A DNA stretch of 64,000 bases from JANNPJ01 sp035474375 (GCA_035474375.1 DATINJ010000244.1:3345-67344), one strand, 5' to 3'. Shown: positions 8,129 through 16,903, numbered from the stretch's first letter. Numbers and translations: made by a program. The notes: generated by a model not told the origin, from the sequence alone.

Positions 8129-8863
8129 ATGACCACTTACGTACTGATCCCTGGTTTCTGGCTCGGCGGATGGGCCTGGGAGTCCGTCACGACCGCACTG
8201 CGCGCGCACGGCCATGACGTGTACCCGGTGGACCTCACCGGGATGGGAGAGCGAGCCCACCTGGCCACCGCACAAGTCAACCTCGATACCCACGTCACCG
8301 ACGTGCTGACCCTGCTCCGCGACGAGGATCTGCACGATGTGGTCCTGGTCGGGCACAGCTACGCCGGAGCAGTGGTCATCACCAGCGTCGCCGATCAAGC
8401 GGCGGACCGCATCGCCACCCTGGCATTCGTCGATACCGGACCGCTGCCCGACGGGATGTCCCAGTCAGAGTTCGCCGAACCCGACGAGCAGCAGCGCAAC
8501 GCCGACCTGGTCGCCACCTACGGTGATGGGTGGAAGCTTCCGCCGCCGCCCTGGGCGGACCTCGCCGCGGGCGTGCCGGATCTCGGCCCGGGTTCGCTGA
8601 CCGCGCTGACCGAACGCTCCGCCCCGCAGCCATGGGCCACCGCCACCCAACCAGTGCGCCTCACCGGTGCCTGGGAGAAGCTGCCACGTCTGGGCATCCT
8701 CAGCAGTTTCAGCGAAGAGCAGGCCCGTGCCATGGCTGGTGTTGCACCGGCTTTCCGACACATGGACGGTGAGCAGTGGACGTACGTCGAACTGCCCACC
8801 TGGCATTGGCCGATGTTCACCCGCCCTACCGAGCTCGCCAACATCCTGCACCAGGCAGGCTGA
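8129..8863 (+). CDS. Alpha/beta-fold hydrolase
   Basis: 244 residues. The fold signature starts at once (TTYVLIPGFWLGGWAWE), and the nucleophile elbow is GHSYAGAV, giving the catalytic Ser. The oxyanion segment is in the first loop and the C-terminal catalytic His is likely in LPTWHWPMF. It resembles the esterase/salicylate-esterase-like branch of short alpha/beta hydrolases; the substrate is unknown. The ATG at 8129 matches the usual family N-terminus. Probably under the inverted repeat just upstream and the WYL regulator. It converges on the CIS operon, with 57 bases between the stops. Confidence 0.85.
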   Translation: MTTYVLIPGFWLGGWAWESVTTALRAHGHDVYPVDLTGMGERAHLATAQVNLDTHVTDVLTLLRDEDLHDVVLVGHSYAGAVVITSVADQAADRIATLAFVDTGPLPDGMSQSEFAEPDEQQRNADLVATYGDGWKLPPPPWADLAAGVPDLGPGSLTALTERSAPQPWATATQPVRLTGAWEKLPRLGILSSFSEEQARAMAGVAPAFRHMDGEQWTYVELPTWHWPMFTRPTELANILHQAG

Positions 8864-8920
8864 CGAGCTAACCGACGGCTCGCAGCACTGCCCGCGAATC
8901 ACCGACAGTGCAGGCAACCG

Positions 8921-9823
8921 TTACAGCAGGGCGGCAGCGGCGCCCAGCGCAGCCAGGACCACGAGAATGGCCACGATCAGCGCGACCACCGGCCAGATCC
9001 GCGGCTCCACCCACTCCGACTCAGGGTTGCGCTGGATCGGGTCGGGCTCAGGTTTCGGCTCGGGGGTGCGGGCCGGGGTCTGCAGCGTCGACCCGCATCG
9101 CCAGCAGTCGGCGTCGTCGAGCCGGTTGTGTTCGGCGCAGACTCGGCAGCTGCGGAACGGCTGCCCGGCCCGCCCGGCCGTGCCCGGTAGCCGCCGCACC
9201 GACCGGGACAGGCCCGATTCGGCGGGGGCGGGTTCGGTAACGTGCCGAGCTCGCTGCTTCGGGATACCGGGACCGACCTGCTCGACCACAGCGCCCTCGA
9301 CCAGCAGGTGGACGGCGACCTGCACCGGCACCTCGGTACGGATCAGGTCCAGCACGTCGCTCGCCGCCACCTGATCGAGGCTGGGCAGTTCGACCTGGAC
9401 CCAGGCCGGATCGCCGGTCGGGCTCTGACCGGCCGGATAGACCCCGCCGCCGTCGATCACCCGGACCGGCCGACCGCCGCACAGTTCCTGAAGCATCAGT
9501 TCCAGGCTGGGTCGGGTGCCACGGCCGGCCAGGGCCCGAGCCTGGGCCTGGATCCAGGCCCGTTCCCGAGTGCCACCCGGAGCCTGCGCGGCTTCCCCGG
9601 GATTCGGGTACGCGTCGATCCAACTGCCCAGCCAGCGCACGAACGGGTCCGGGGTGACGGTCAGATCGGTGGCCGCATCGATCGTGTCGACGGCGTCGAC
9701 CAAGGTGTCGGCGACGTCCTCGAAGATCGACGTGAAGCGGACCAGGAAGTCGTCCTCAAGCATTCCGACCGGCAACTGGCCGACCAGCCAGTTCGGACTC
9801 CCCGCGCCGGCCTGCCGGCTCAC
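8921..9823 (-). CDS. CIS tail protein I with zinc ribbon and C-terminal membrane anchor
   Basis: 300 residues in three parts. Residues 1-~180 match the P2 gpI/Afp12-type tail protein family (baseplate wedge): LPVGMLEDDFLVRFTSIFED, then DLTVTPDPFVRWLGSWID. Residues 226-243 form a CxxC-x10-CxxC zinc ribbon (SCRVC, CWRCG). After a Pro/Glu-rich linker comes a hydrophobic helix at about 276-300 ending at the C-terminus, i.e. a tail anchor. Known wedge homologues I recall lack this anchor. The baseplate would thus be fixed to the cytoplasmic membrane from the inside (inference). GTG start overlaps the stop of baseplate J (GTGA). It is the last gene of the operon. Confidence 0.85.
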   Translation of the reverse strand: MSRQAGAGSPNWLVGQLPVGMLEDDFLVRFTSIFEDVADTLVDAVDTIDAATDLTVTPDPFVRWLGSWIDAYPNPGEAAQAPGGTRERAWIQAQARALAGRGTRPSLELMLQELCGGRPVRVIDGGGVYPAGQSPTGDPAWVQVELPSLDQVAASDVLDLIRTEVPVQVAVHLLVEGAVVEQVGPGIPKQRARHVTEPAPAESGLSRSVRRLPGTAGRAGQPFRSCRVCAEHNRLDDADCWRCGSTLQTPARTPEPKPEPDPIQRNPESEWVEPRIWPVVALIVAILVVLAALGAAAALL

Positions 9824-11763
9824 CGGGTCACCAGGGTGGGGGCGGCCGACAGGAACAGGCTGTCCGGTTGCAGCGCAAGCACTTCCCGACCTTCGCCGAT
9901 CCGCTCGCCCAGGCGCAGGTCGTACTCGTACAGCTGGACCTCCTCCACCGCCGCTACCCCGTCGAGGCCTTCCAGCAGGTGCGCCACGGCGGCACCGGTC
10001 AGGTCACGGTCAAAGGGCCAGCCCGTACCCTGCGGGCCACCGTCCAGCGGGTCGAGCCAGGCGGTGACGGCGATCTCCGCCGCCTGACGCACCACCGCGA
10101 CGTTCCGGCCCGCGTCGGTACGGATCACCGCCGCAACCGAAACCCCTTGAAAGTACGGCGTGCTCTGCTCGACCCGGGTACCGACGACGCGGCGCGGCTC
10201 CAGCACGGCGGTGACGATGTCGACCAGGTCGGCATCGAGCGCCAGGTCGTCGAGATCGCGCCGGCCCCGCAGCGGCGGAAGCCGGGGAACGATCAGCATC
10301 CGCACCGGCAGGCCGGGCGCGTCCGGCGGCACGCAACGAGCCCGGGCGATCCGCGGGCTGCTCTCCAAGGTGAGCCGCTCGTAGTCGGCAGCGGTCACCG
10401 CCCGCCGCCCGGTCCGCAGGCTCTGCGGACCTCTGATCTTGACTTCCTCGAGGGTCTCCGGGGCGGAACCGCCGGTCGCCGGCAACCGGTTCGTCACCGT
10501 TGCCACGTACGGCAGCGGGCTGCGCAGGGCAACCAGGGTGCGAGCGCCGACATTGCCGGCCGCCCCGCCACCGACCCGGTACGCCGTCACCGAGATCTGG
10601 GCGCCTTCGGGCGGGACCGCGCCGTAGCGGCGGACCTGCCCATCGGCCTGGCGGATCGCCGGGCCGAACCGGATCTCGCCGGTGGTGGAAACCCACACGA
10701 CATGCCGATCGTCCGGGCCGCTGGCGGCGAAGTCCTCGACCTCAGTCCAGGAGTGGACGCCGTCCGTGCCGGTGACCACGACGTGCTCGCCGGGCCGACG
10801 CGCCGGAGTCGGCCAGCGCGCGGTGCGGAACGTTTGTCCCGGCTGCCCGTCGCTGCGGCCGATGACCTCGCCGGGCAACCGCTCAGCGTGTTCAGCCGCC
10901 ACGGTTCCGCCCACCACGTCGACCGTCAACGCGGTCAGGTGCGGCGCACGGCGATACTCCGGCCACCCCGGCTCGGGTTCGCGCAACACCGCCTGGACCC
11001 AGTAGGCCCGCTGGCCGGCGAAGGTGCCGGAGCCGTGGGTGCGCGGCATCAGCAGCACGACCTCGCCGTCCCGGTTCAACCCACCGCTGGTGTCTCGGTG
11101 CACGGTCAGCGGATGCCACTCCTGGCCGGTCCAGGCCCGCCAGGTGAGCGGCGGATTGCTGGGATCGATCCCGATCCCCTCGGCTTTGGCCGCCACCGTC
11201 AGCCGCACCGCGGCTCCGGCCAGGGAATCCTCGAAGCCGAGGTTCAGGGCATCACCAGGCGTGGCCGGCTCGGACCGGAAGCACGGCTGCGGGATCCCCG
11301 AGCGCAGGGCCTCGGTGAGGTCGCAGGCATTGTCCGGGTCACCGGCCACCGTGGTGAACAGGTGCGTCAGCCGGGGTGGCGTCATCGTCAGGTCGTCGAT
11401 GGTGGTGAAGACGACGGCCGGTCCGGAGCCACCGGCCGTGGCGACCTGGCTACCGACCGGCACCCGGACCTGGTGCGCGAGCGCCTCCGACAGCCAGAAC
11501 GTCAGGTCGCACCCGGCGACCCCGGGCGGGAACGGCTCGATCCCGACCAGGTTGAGGAAGTGCAGGTAGAGCCGGTCGGGTACCTGGTTGAGCCGGAAGA
11601 TCAACTGCTCGCTCATCCAGGCGAACAGCTCGATCAGCGCCACCCCGGGATCGTTGAGGTTGTGGTTGGTCCACTCCGGGCAATGCCGCGGGATGGCCCG
11701 TTTGGCCTGGTCGACGAAGTCCTGGAAGCTGCGGTCGTCCAGTGTCGGTGCGGGCAGTGGCAT
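9820..11763 (-). CDS. CIS baseplate J-like protein (Afp11 type)
   Basis: 647 residues, in the normal size range for the large putative baseplate assembly protein of CIS loci. The N-terminus carries the family signature (PTLDDRSFQDFVDQ, NDPGVALIELFAWMSEQL). A long beta-rich middle follows, and the gpJ-like C-terminal half has RTGRRAVTAADYERL and the VVRQAAEIAVTAWLDPLDGG region. It builds the baseplate wedges with tail protein I and gp25. The ATG at 11763 coincides with the end of the gp25 gene, and the stop overlaps the next GTG, so the three wedge genes are translationally linked. Confidence 0.9.
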   Translation of the reverse strand: MPLPAPTLDDRSFQDFVDQAKRAIPRHCPEWTNHNLNDPGVALIELFAWMSEQLIFRLNQVPDRLYLHFLNLVGIEPFPPGVAGCDLTFWLSEALAHQVRVPVGSQVATAGGSGPAVVFTTIDDLTMTPPRLTHLFTTVAGDPDNACDLTEALRSGIPQPCFRSEPATPGDALNLGFEDSLAGAAVRLTVAAKAEGIGIDPSNPPLTWRAWTGQEWHPLTVHRDTSGGLNRDGEVVLLMPRTHGSGTFAGQRAYWVQAVLREPEPGWPEYRRAPHLTALTVDVVGGTVAAEHAERLPGEVIGRSDGQPGQTFRTARWPTPARRPGEHVVVTGTDGVHSWTEVEDFAASGPDDRHVVWVSTTGEIRFGPAIRQADGQVRRYGAVPPEGAQISVTAYRVGGGAAGNVGARTLVALRSPLPYVATVTNRLPATGGSAPETLEEVKIRGPQSLRTGRRAVTAADYERLTLESSPRIARARCVPPDAPGLPVRMLIVPRLPPLRGRRDLDDLALDADLVDIVTAVLEPRRVVGTRVEQSTPYFQGVSVAAVIRTDAGRNVAVVRQAAEIAVTAWLDPLDGGPQGTGWPFDRDLTGAAVAHLLEGLDGVAAVEEVQLYEYDLRLGERIGEGREVLALQPDSLFLSAAPTLVTR

Positions 11764-12350
11764 CAGTCGGCTTCCTGCGGGATGACGTAGAACGGGTGCA
11801 CGAGGTTGCGCCGGTCGTTGGTGGCTCGGATCCGGTAGTCGATCGAGATCCGCACCAGACCCGAGACGTCGAGATCCTCCTGGACATTGACCGCCTCGAC
11901 GTCAATCCGCGGTTCCCACTTGGTGAGCGCGTCCCGGACCGCCTGGGTCATCCGGCCGAGGGTGTTGGCGTTCACCGGTTCGAAGACGAGTTCGTGGATG
12001 CGGCAACCGAATTCCGGGCGCATCACGCGTTCACCCGGAGCGGTGATGAGCACCATCCGCAGGGAGGAATCGAGCTCGTCCGGTCCGTTGGTCAACCGGA
12101 TCGACCCGCTGTGGTCGACCTGCATCGGCCAGGCCAGACCGCGGCCGACGAAATCGACCGCCTCCTTCACCGGCGCGATCACCGAGGCCGGGGCGCTGTC
12201 CCCGGGCACCGGGGCCGGCGGGCGCCGCTGCCCAGGCAGGGACCGCACCGCACCATCCGCGGCGACGTCAACTGGGGGCATCTGGGTTCGACCGGTCACC
12301 GTCTCTTTCTCGTCCTCCGCCGGAGCATCTTGAGCGAGAGCGACCGGCAA
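11763..12350 (-). CDS. CIS baseplate gp25/GPW-family protein (Afp9 type)
   Basis: Up to 195 residues. The conserved gp25 core starts near residue 65 (GRGLAWPMQVD) and includes ERVMRPEFGCRIHELVFEP, the loop typical of T4 gp25. The C-terminus YRIRATNDRRNLVHPFY is also typical. In T4 and T6SS this protein nucleates sheath assembly on the baseplate. The start is uncertain: TTG at 12350, GTG at 12299 and ATG at 12281 are possible, and only the Pro/Ala-rich 23-residue leader is affected. It sits between the spike and baseplate J genes. Confidence 0.88.
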   Translation of the reverse strand: MPVALAQDAPAEDEKETVTGRTQMPPVDVAADGAVRSLPGQRRPPAPVPGDSAPASVIAPVKEAVDFVGRGLAWPMQVDHSGSIRLTNGPDELDSSLRMVLITAPGERVMRPEFGCRIHELVFEPVNANTLGRMTQAVRDALTKWEPRIDVEAVNVQEDLDVSGLVRISIDYRIRATNDRRNLVHPFYVIPQEAD

Positions 12351-12369
12351 TAGGGATCTCTACCCACCG

Positions 12370-14175
12370 TCAGTTGATGGCGACGGTGGCGCCCTTGATG
12401 GTGGCCGTGGCATCCGCGGTGACCGCGACCGTGCCCCCCTTGACCGTGGTGCTGGTGGTTCCCTGCAACGCGAGCGTGGTGTCGGCCTTGACGCTGACCG
12501 ACGGGGCGGCGATCTCGGCCGCACTCGTCCCGGTCACCGTGACCTTGACCCCCTTGATGGTGACGTTGCCCTGAGCATCCAGCACGATCGAGGCTGAACC
12601 AGCTTGAAGCTTCAGCGGCGTCCCCGACTGAGCCTCCAGCAGTACCTGGTCACCGGTGATCAGAATCTGGTGTCCCTCAGCGTGTTTCAGGCTCAGCCCG
12701 GCAGTGCTACTGCTACTGGCATCGGTCAGCACGATCTGGTGCCCGTCAGCGGTGGTCAGCCCGGCGGACAGGTCCTGATCGCGGCCTGCGGTGCCGGTCG
12801 GCGGGGCGTCCTGCCCGTTGTGCACCGCCCCGAGGACGATGGGGCGCTGCAGGTCACCCTCTTCGAACCCGACGACCACCTCGTCGTTCACCCGGTGCGG
12901 CACCACGAAGCCACGGTTGGGGCCGGCGGCTGGCAGCAAGGTACGGGCCCAGCCGGTCTGGATGTCGCTACCGAGGGTGGGCAGCTTGACCTTGACTCGG
13001 CCCCACCCCTGCGGATCGCTGATGTCGGTGATCAGGCCGGGCAGGAGTAGCCCGAGACCACCTGCGGCAGGCGTTGATTCCGCACCGAATACGGTCGCAC
13101 CGTGACCGGCGCCCTCCGACGGCACCGGGCCGGGCCGGCCGGCCGGGTCCCGGGCACCAGCCGTGATCCAGGTGACCACGCGCTCCCCCCACTCGTGCCG
13201 GACGGCCGTGACCGGATGGTTGCCGGACAGCGGGCCGGCCCCCACCAGGACCAGGTCGTCCCGTGGATTCAGCCCCGGGAGCAGACCGAAAGCCGCAGCA
13301 ACCAGCCGAGTTCCGGCCCGGGCGGCGCGCTGCCCGAGGGCCCCGGCCTGCGCGGTGACGTCTGCTGCGTCGACCGACGAAGCGGCCCGAATCTCGTAGC
13401 GGCGAGCGGTATCGGCCCGACCGAAAGCACTCGAACCCTGCAGCAGCGATGGCGCCGCCGAGGACGCGGCGCTCGCGGCGTGCTCGGCGGTCAGTTCCGC
13501 TTTCGCCGCCGGGTTCCAGCCGCGCATCGAGACGGTGCCGGTGGTCGTTCCGCCGGTCTCGAAGTCGAGGCTGGCCAGGTCCTCCCCCAGGGTCAGGCTG
13601 ACCTCCGTCGGCGAGGTCGGTAGCGCGGCAACGTTGAGCGCGCCGCTCGCCGGATCGACCCACCACTCGACGCCGTAGCGATCGCACACCTGCTCCAGCA
13701 GATCCAGCGGTGACAAGGCAACCAGCACGGCGTCCCGCTGGCCGGCGGGCAGGCCGGCAATCGTCACCGACCCCGTCAGGTAGCTGGACAGCACCGAGCT
13801 GAGCACGTCGGCGAGGTCGGCGTTGGCGGTGCTGACCACCTGCTGGACGGCGCCGAGCCCGTGCCCGGCGTCCTCGGCGAGCAGGGTCACCGCAGTCCGG
13901 TGGTCACCGTCGTTCGGGCAGGAGACCCGCAGCCCGGTGACGGCACCGGTGAAGACCGTGCGCGGGGTCCCGGAGTCGAGGAAGGCCACGCTCAACGCGG
14001 TGCCCGGAGCGAAGGCCGACGCATTTGCTGCCAGCAAGGCGAAATCGTCGTCAGCAATGACGATTTCGGCCCGCGAAGGACGTCTCAAACCCCGGTCGAC
14101 GGTAACCGAAAGCAGCTGGGAGGCCAGGGTCCAGGCCAACTGCGTGCCGTTCAGGTGGATCACCGGGGAGCTCAT
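12370..14175 (-). CDS. CIS spike protein, VgrG/Afp8-like
   Basis: 601 residues. The N-terminal two thirds resemble the gp27-like hub (early segment LLSVTVDRGLRRPSRAEI). An OB-fold gp5 domain starts near 390 (LPGLITDISDPQGWGRVKVK, then VVPHRVNDEVVVGFEEGD and PIVLGAVHNG). The C-terminus (~460-601) is a repetitive beta-helix needle (NVTIKGVKVTVTG, TVKGGTVAV, ATIKGATVAIN). It forms the central spike that would carry the PAAR-like tip encoded at the other end of the operon. No extra enzymatic domain is evident at the end. ATGA overlap with the LysM gene fixes the start. Confidence 0.9.
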   Translation of the reverse strand: MSSPVIHLNGTQLAWTLASQLLSVTVDRGLRRPSRAEIVIADDDFALLAANASAFAPGTALSVAFLDSGTPRTVFTGAVTGLRVSCPNDGDHRTAVTLLAEDAGHGLGAVQQVVSTANADLADVLSSVLSSYLTGSVTIAGLPAGQRDAVLVALSPLDLLEQVCDRYGVEWWVDPASGALNVAALPTSPTEVSLTLGEDLASLDFETGGTTTGTVSMRGWNPAAKAELTAEHAASAASSAAPSLLQGSSAFGRADTARRYEIRAASSVDAADVTAQAGALGQRAARAGTRLVAAAFGLLPGLNPRDDLVLVGAGPLSGNHPVTAVRHEWGERVVTWITAGARDPAGRPGPVPSEGAGHGATVFGAESTPAAGGLGLLLPGLITDISDPQGWGRVKVKLPTLGSDIQTGWARTLLPAAGPNRGFVVPHRVNDEVVVGFEEGDLQRPIVLGAVHNGQDAPPTGTAGRDQDLSAGLTTADGHQIVLTDASSSSTAGLSLKHAEGHQILITGDQVLLEAQSGTPLKLQAGSASIVLDAQGNVTIKGVKVTVTGTSAAEIAAPSVSVKADTTLALQGTTSTTVKGGTVAVTADATATIKGATVAIN

Positions 14176-14834
14176 GCTGTCCGCCCCGGGATGGCGATCA
14201 GCATGCCCGGTCGCAGCGACAACGGGTCGTCGATGTCGTTGGCCTCGGCGATCAGCCGCCAGGCAGTCGGATCTGCGTAATGTCGGGCGGCAATCCGATC
14301 GAGAGTCTCGCCCGGACTGACCCGGTGGACGGCGTGCGGGCGGGGGGTGCCGGACGTGGGGTTCTGCGGGCCGAAAGCGTCGGACTGCTCGTACTGGCGC
14401 AGGGTCACCTGAACCCGGGCCCGCAACGGCACCCCGGTGGCCGAGAAGTAGACCAGCCGGACGTCCAGCGCGGCCACCACCGCCCGGAACGAGTGCAGGT
14501 CACCCCAGTGGAAAATGACGGTCGGCGGGCGAACGTTCCCAGTGGTCTCGTCGCTGCCGGGCACCGTCGGATCGACGTCCATCAGCGCCACCAGTTGGCC
14601 GGTGTACGTGGTGGCGGACTCGCCGGTGGCGGTGGTGTCGAAGAAGATCTCGAAGCTGAGCGTGCCGCCGGTGGCTCCGGCGTACTCCAGCGTGGGCACG
14701 TCCCGGCCCGGTCTCGCCCCGGAACGCCACTCGTTGCTGCGGGTCAAGGCGAGTTCGGCCGGGTTGAACAGGCAGGTGATCTGATCCCCGGTCTCTACCT
14801 CGAAGTAGGCCTTGGTATCGGAGGAGACGGTCAT
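14172..14834 (-). CDS. CIS LysM-domain hub protein (Afp7 type)
   Basis: 220 residues. The N-terminal ~150 form the Afp7/gp53-like domain (CLFNPAELALTRSNEW; later HWGDLHSFRAVVAALDV). A C-terminal LysM begins about residue 170 (HRVSPGETLDRIAARHYADP) and ends GMLIAIPG. In CIS particles this protein joins tube and spike, and the LysM is structural rather than necessarily wall-binding. It overlaps both neighbours by ATGA, showing strong coupling. Confidence 0.88.
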   Translation of the reverse strand: MTVSSDTKAYFEVETGDQITCLFNPAELALTRSNEWRSGARPGRDVPTLEYAGATGGTLSFEIFFDTTATGESATTYTGQLVALMDVDPTVPGSDETTGNVRPPTVIFHWGDLHSFRAVVAALDVRLVYFSATGVPLRARVQVTLRQYEQSDAFGPQNPTSGTPRPHAVHRVSPGETLDRIAARHYADPTAWRLIAEANDIDDPLSLRPGMLIAIPGRTA

Positions 14835-15148
14835 GATCGCGGCTGCGATGCGACCGGGTTTTGCAAGGGCAGCAGGTCGCGCGGCACGATCATCGATCCG
14901 GCAGCCTGAACCTGGGCGAGCCGGTGCACCGGGACCTCGACCCGGATCGCGCCCGCCAGTGTCTGGCCCGGCACCCGGCCGGTGGTGACCGGCTCGGCGT
15001 GCGGGAGCGAACTCGGGGTCAGCGCAGCGGCGAACCGAATCGACCGGGCACCCAGGTCTCCTGGCGCGTGGGTGCGGCTGAGCTGACCGATTCGACCAGG
15101 ACGACGCAAACGGTGGACGACGCCGGCCCCGAGCGGTTGTCCCGTCAT
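14831..15148 (-). CDS. Small CIS operon protein, unknown function
   Basis: 105 residues, not recognised. It has a basic N-terminus (VVHRLRRPGRIGQLSRTH), no transmembrane segment and no Cys, and reads as Arg/Pro/Val-rich. It is supported mainly by context: it fills exactly the space between the second tube protein and the LysM protein, overlapping both by four bases. In many CIS loci a small ORF occupies this slot. A role in tube-baseplate adaptation is a guess. Confidence 0.6.
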   Translation of the reverse strand: MTGQPLGAGVVHRLRRPGRIGQLSRTHAPGDLGARSIRFAAALTPSSLPHAEPVTTGRVPGQTLAGAIRVEVPVHRLAQVQAAGSMIVPRDLLPLQNPVASQPRS

Positions 15149-15621
15149 GTCGCGGTCCGGGCCCGGAACCCGGTGTGGGTTACCTCGAGTTCCTCGGTCA
15201 GGGCGGAGGAGTCGCCGGTGTCGAGGGTCGGGCCGGTCCAGCGCACCGGGAACGCTCCTTCGACCTCGTACGAGCGCAGCCGAGTGCCGGCAACGTCGAG
15301 CAACGTGACGGACGCGGTGGAGACCACCAACTTGCCGCCGGCCGCCTCGAACCCGTCACCGGCGGTGCGGCTCACCCAGTCGAGCAGGTTGTCGGACTCG
15401 GTCAGCCCGCGACTGAAAACCAGGTTGGGCCAGTGCACCCGGCCCGGGAACCGGTGCACGTAGCCGTTCACCCCACCCTCGGCGTACTCGTCCACGGAAA
15501 CCGTCAACTGCAGCCCGCCGACCCGCCCGAAGGTACCGATCGACATCCCGTCGACCTCCAGCAGGAAGTGCGCAGCGGTCGGCGGGGTACCACCGAGCGG
15601 GGTCGCATCAAGTGCCGGCAT
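15145..15621 (-). CDS. CIS tube-like protein 2 (T4 gp19-type tail tube family)
   Basis: 158 residues of the tail-tube fold. Supporting segments are AAHFLLEVDGMSIGTFGRVGG near the N-terminus, NGYVHRFPGRVHWPNLVFSRGL, and the closing YEVEGAFPVRWTGP...EELEVTHTGF strand pattern. In Afp/PVC systems such a paralogue (Afp5) makes the ring joining the main tube to the hub. It lies 814 bases downstream of the main tube gene. The start overlaps the DUF6760 gene by 14 bases; an internal start is unlikely since the N-terminus aligns with the family. Confidence 0.88.
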   Translation of the reverse strand: MPALDATPLGGTPPTAAHFLLEVDGMSIGTFGRVGGLQLTVSVDEYAEGGVNGYVHRFPGRVHWPNLVFSRGLTESDNLLDWVSRTAGDGFEAAGGKLVVSTASVTLLDVAGTRLRSYEVEGAFPVRWTGPTLDTGDSSALTEELEVTHTGFRARTAT

Positions 15622-15808
15622 CGCGGGCCTCCTGCCGAGAGCGGGCCTCCAGGTTGACCACGGCCCGCACCATCCGCACCCGGTCCAGATGCTCCAGACC
15701 GAGCAGGTCGTCCATTGACCAGTGCAGGTGGTACGCCAGGTAGGCAGTCTCCTGCCAGACCGCCTCGGCCGGATAGCTCAGCATCGTCCCCTCGTTCTCT
15801 GTGGTCAC
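15608..15808 (-). CDS. DUF6760 family CIS protein
   Basis: A 66-residue protein, or 58 if translation starts at the ATG at 15784. Its core matches the small DUF6760 family found next to tube genes in CIS loci: ETAYLAYHLHWSMDDLLGLE followed by HLDRVRMVRAV. It resembles phage tail-assembly chaperone fragments that follow the main assembly protein. Function unproven; it probably assists tube/sheath assembly. It overlaps the next gene by 14 bases. Confidence 0.75.
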   Translation of the reverse strand: MTTENEGTMLSYPAEAVWQETAYLAYHLHWSMDDLLGLEHLDRVRMVRAVVNLEARSRQEARDAGT

Positions 15809-15821
15809 ACTGCGGGGCGGT

Positions 15822-16439
15822 TCAGGTTCGGCCTCCCGCAGCGGCCACCTCGAGGATGGCGCTACGGCGGGTCGGTGACGTCAGGACACGCCCGGCGCGC
15901 GTCCCGAACTCGTCCGTGCCGCCGGAGGGCCCGGCAGGTGTTGGCCCGCCGAGCTCTCCCACAGCAGCCGACCCGCCCGGCTCCAGCGCCGTCCCGGAAG
16001 CAGCCGGGACCGCCGGGCCGGTGGCCCCGGGAATCGAGACCACCCCCGGTGGCCCGGCCACTGTCCCGAGCCCCAGGCCACCGGCCTCGGGCACGACGAG
16101 ATCGGGGCGCAGCTGCCCGGCCGAACTCAGCAGGGCTTCGTACTCCGCTTGGTCGCCAAAGTTGACGACGGAGTAGAAATCCTGCAGAAAGGCCAGGTCA
16201 GCCGCGAACAAGCCCTCGATCTCAGTGAGCGTCACGTACTCGATCGCGCCCAGCCGCTGAACCACCCGGGCCAGCACCAACATGGTCAGGCGCGGATCGT
16301 CCGGACCCTTGACGAACGGATCACGCAACGGCTCGAGCTCGTCGCGGCCGGTCGCCAACCGCATCGTGCCGTCCCGGTGCACCGTGCCGTCGGGCCCGAG
16401 GTAACCGCGAGGAAGAGTGAACGGGTAAACCGTCCTCAC
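15822..16439 (-). CDS. CIS phage tail-assembly (chaperone-like) protein
   Basis: About 205 residues from the GTG at 16439, which overlaps the tube stop (GTGA). The first half is the recognised CIS tail-assembly family: YPFTLPRGYLGPDGTVHRDG, then RLATGRDELEPLRDP and YVTLTEIEGLFAADLAFLQD. The second half is a Gly/Pro/Ala-rich, probably disordered extension. Homologues in CIS loci sit between tube and DUF6760 as here and likely chaperone tube assembly. An upstream extension of the frame is only a shadow of the tube gene. Confidence 0.82.
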   Translation of the reverse strand: MRTVYPFTLPRGYLGPDGTVHRDGTMRLATGRDELEPLRDPFVKGPDDPRLTMLVLARVVQRLGAIEYVTLTEIEGLFAADLAFLQDFYSVVNFGDQAEYEALLSSAGQLRPDLVVPEAGGLGLGTVAGPPGVVSIPGATGPAVPAASGTALEPGGSAAVGELGGPTPAGPSGGTDEFGTRAGRVLTSPTRRSAILEVAAAGGRT

Positions 16440-16903
16440 TTCACCCGCTCCAGGAAGTCGATCTCCAGCGTGATCGTCTCCTTGATCGGGGTGCCGCTGG
16501 AGACGTCGAGCGCATCGAGCGCGATCTTCGAGATCCAGCCGTTGGTGAAGTTGTACCGGCCCAGCTCGGTGCTGTCCGAGCCGTACAGGACGACCGATCC
16601 GGTCTTGCGGGCTGCGTCCAGGGCACCCTTCAGCGAGGTCTCCTGGAACCACTTCCAGATCCCGTCGGCGGTCGTGTCGACCACGGCCAGCCGGGTCAGA
16701 ATCAGCGTGCCGACGTTCTGCTTGGCAGCGAGAGTCCGCGTCCAGACAGCCTTTCCGTCCGCGCTGGTCTGCATCAGGTTGGTCACCTCGACGCCGATGT
16801 CGAGGCCGCTCACGCTGGTCAGCATGGTCAGCGGGGTGCCATCGACCTCGAGGTAGAACGCGTTGCCGATCAGACCGGTATCGGCCACAAGTGCATTAGG
16901 CAT
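16436..16903 (-). CDS. CIS inner tube protein (Afp1/gp19 family)
   Basis: 155 residues, typical tube length. Family features are NAFYLEVDGTPLTMLTSVSG, NLMQTSADGKAVWTRTL and the C-terminal NGWISKIALDALDVSSGTP with a closing strand ETITLEIDFLERVK. It stacks as hexamers to form the tube expelled on contraction. The ATG at 16903 has a GAAGGAG ribosome site about 10 bases upstream. The sheath gene is 45 bases further upstream; sheath then tube is the standard order. Confidence 0.92.
   Translation of the reverse strand: MPNALVADTGLIGNAFYLEVDGTPLTMLTSVSGLDIGVEVTNLMQTSADGKAVWTRTLAAKQNVGTLILTRLAVVDTTADGIWKWFQETSLKGALDAARKTGSVVLYGSDSTELGRYNFTNGWISKIALDALDVSSGTPIKETITLEIDFLERVK

Noticed and set aside
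9868..11790. A 640-codon open frame on the plus strand opposite baseplate J
   Set aside because: Arg/Gly/Pro-rich composition with no domain; the minus strand encodes a clear baseplate protein in an ATGA-coupled operon. It is a GC-rich antisense shadow.
16440..16652. N-terminal extension of the tail-assembly protein
   Set aside because: It overlaps the tube gene out of frame and is low complexity; the GTG at 16439 with GTGA overlap matches the family start.
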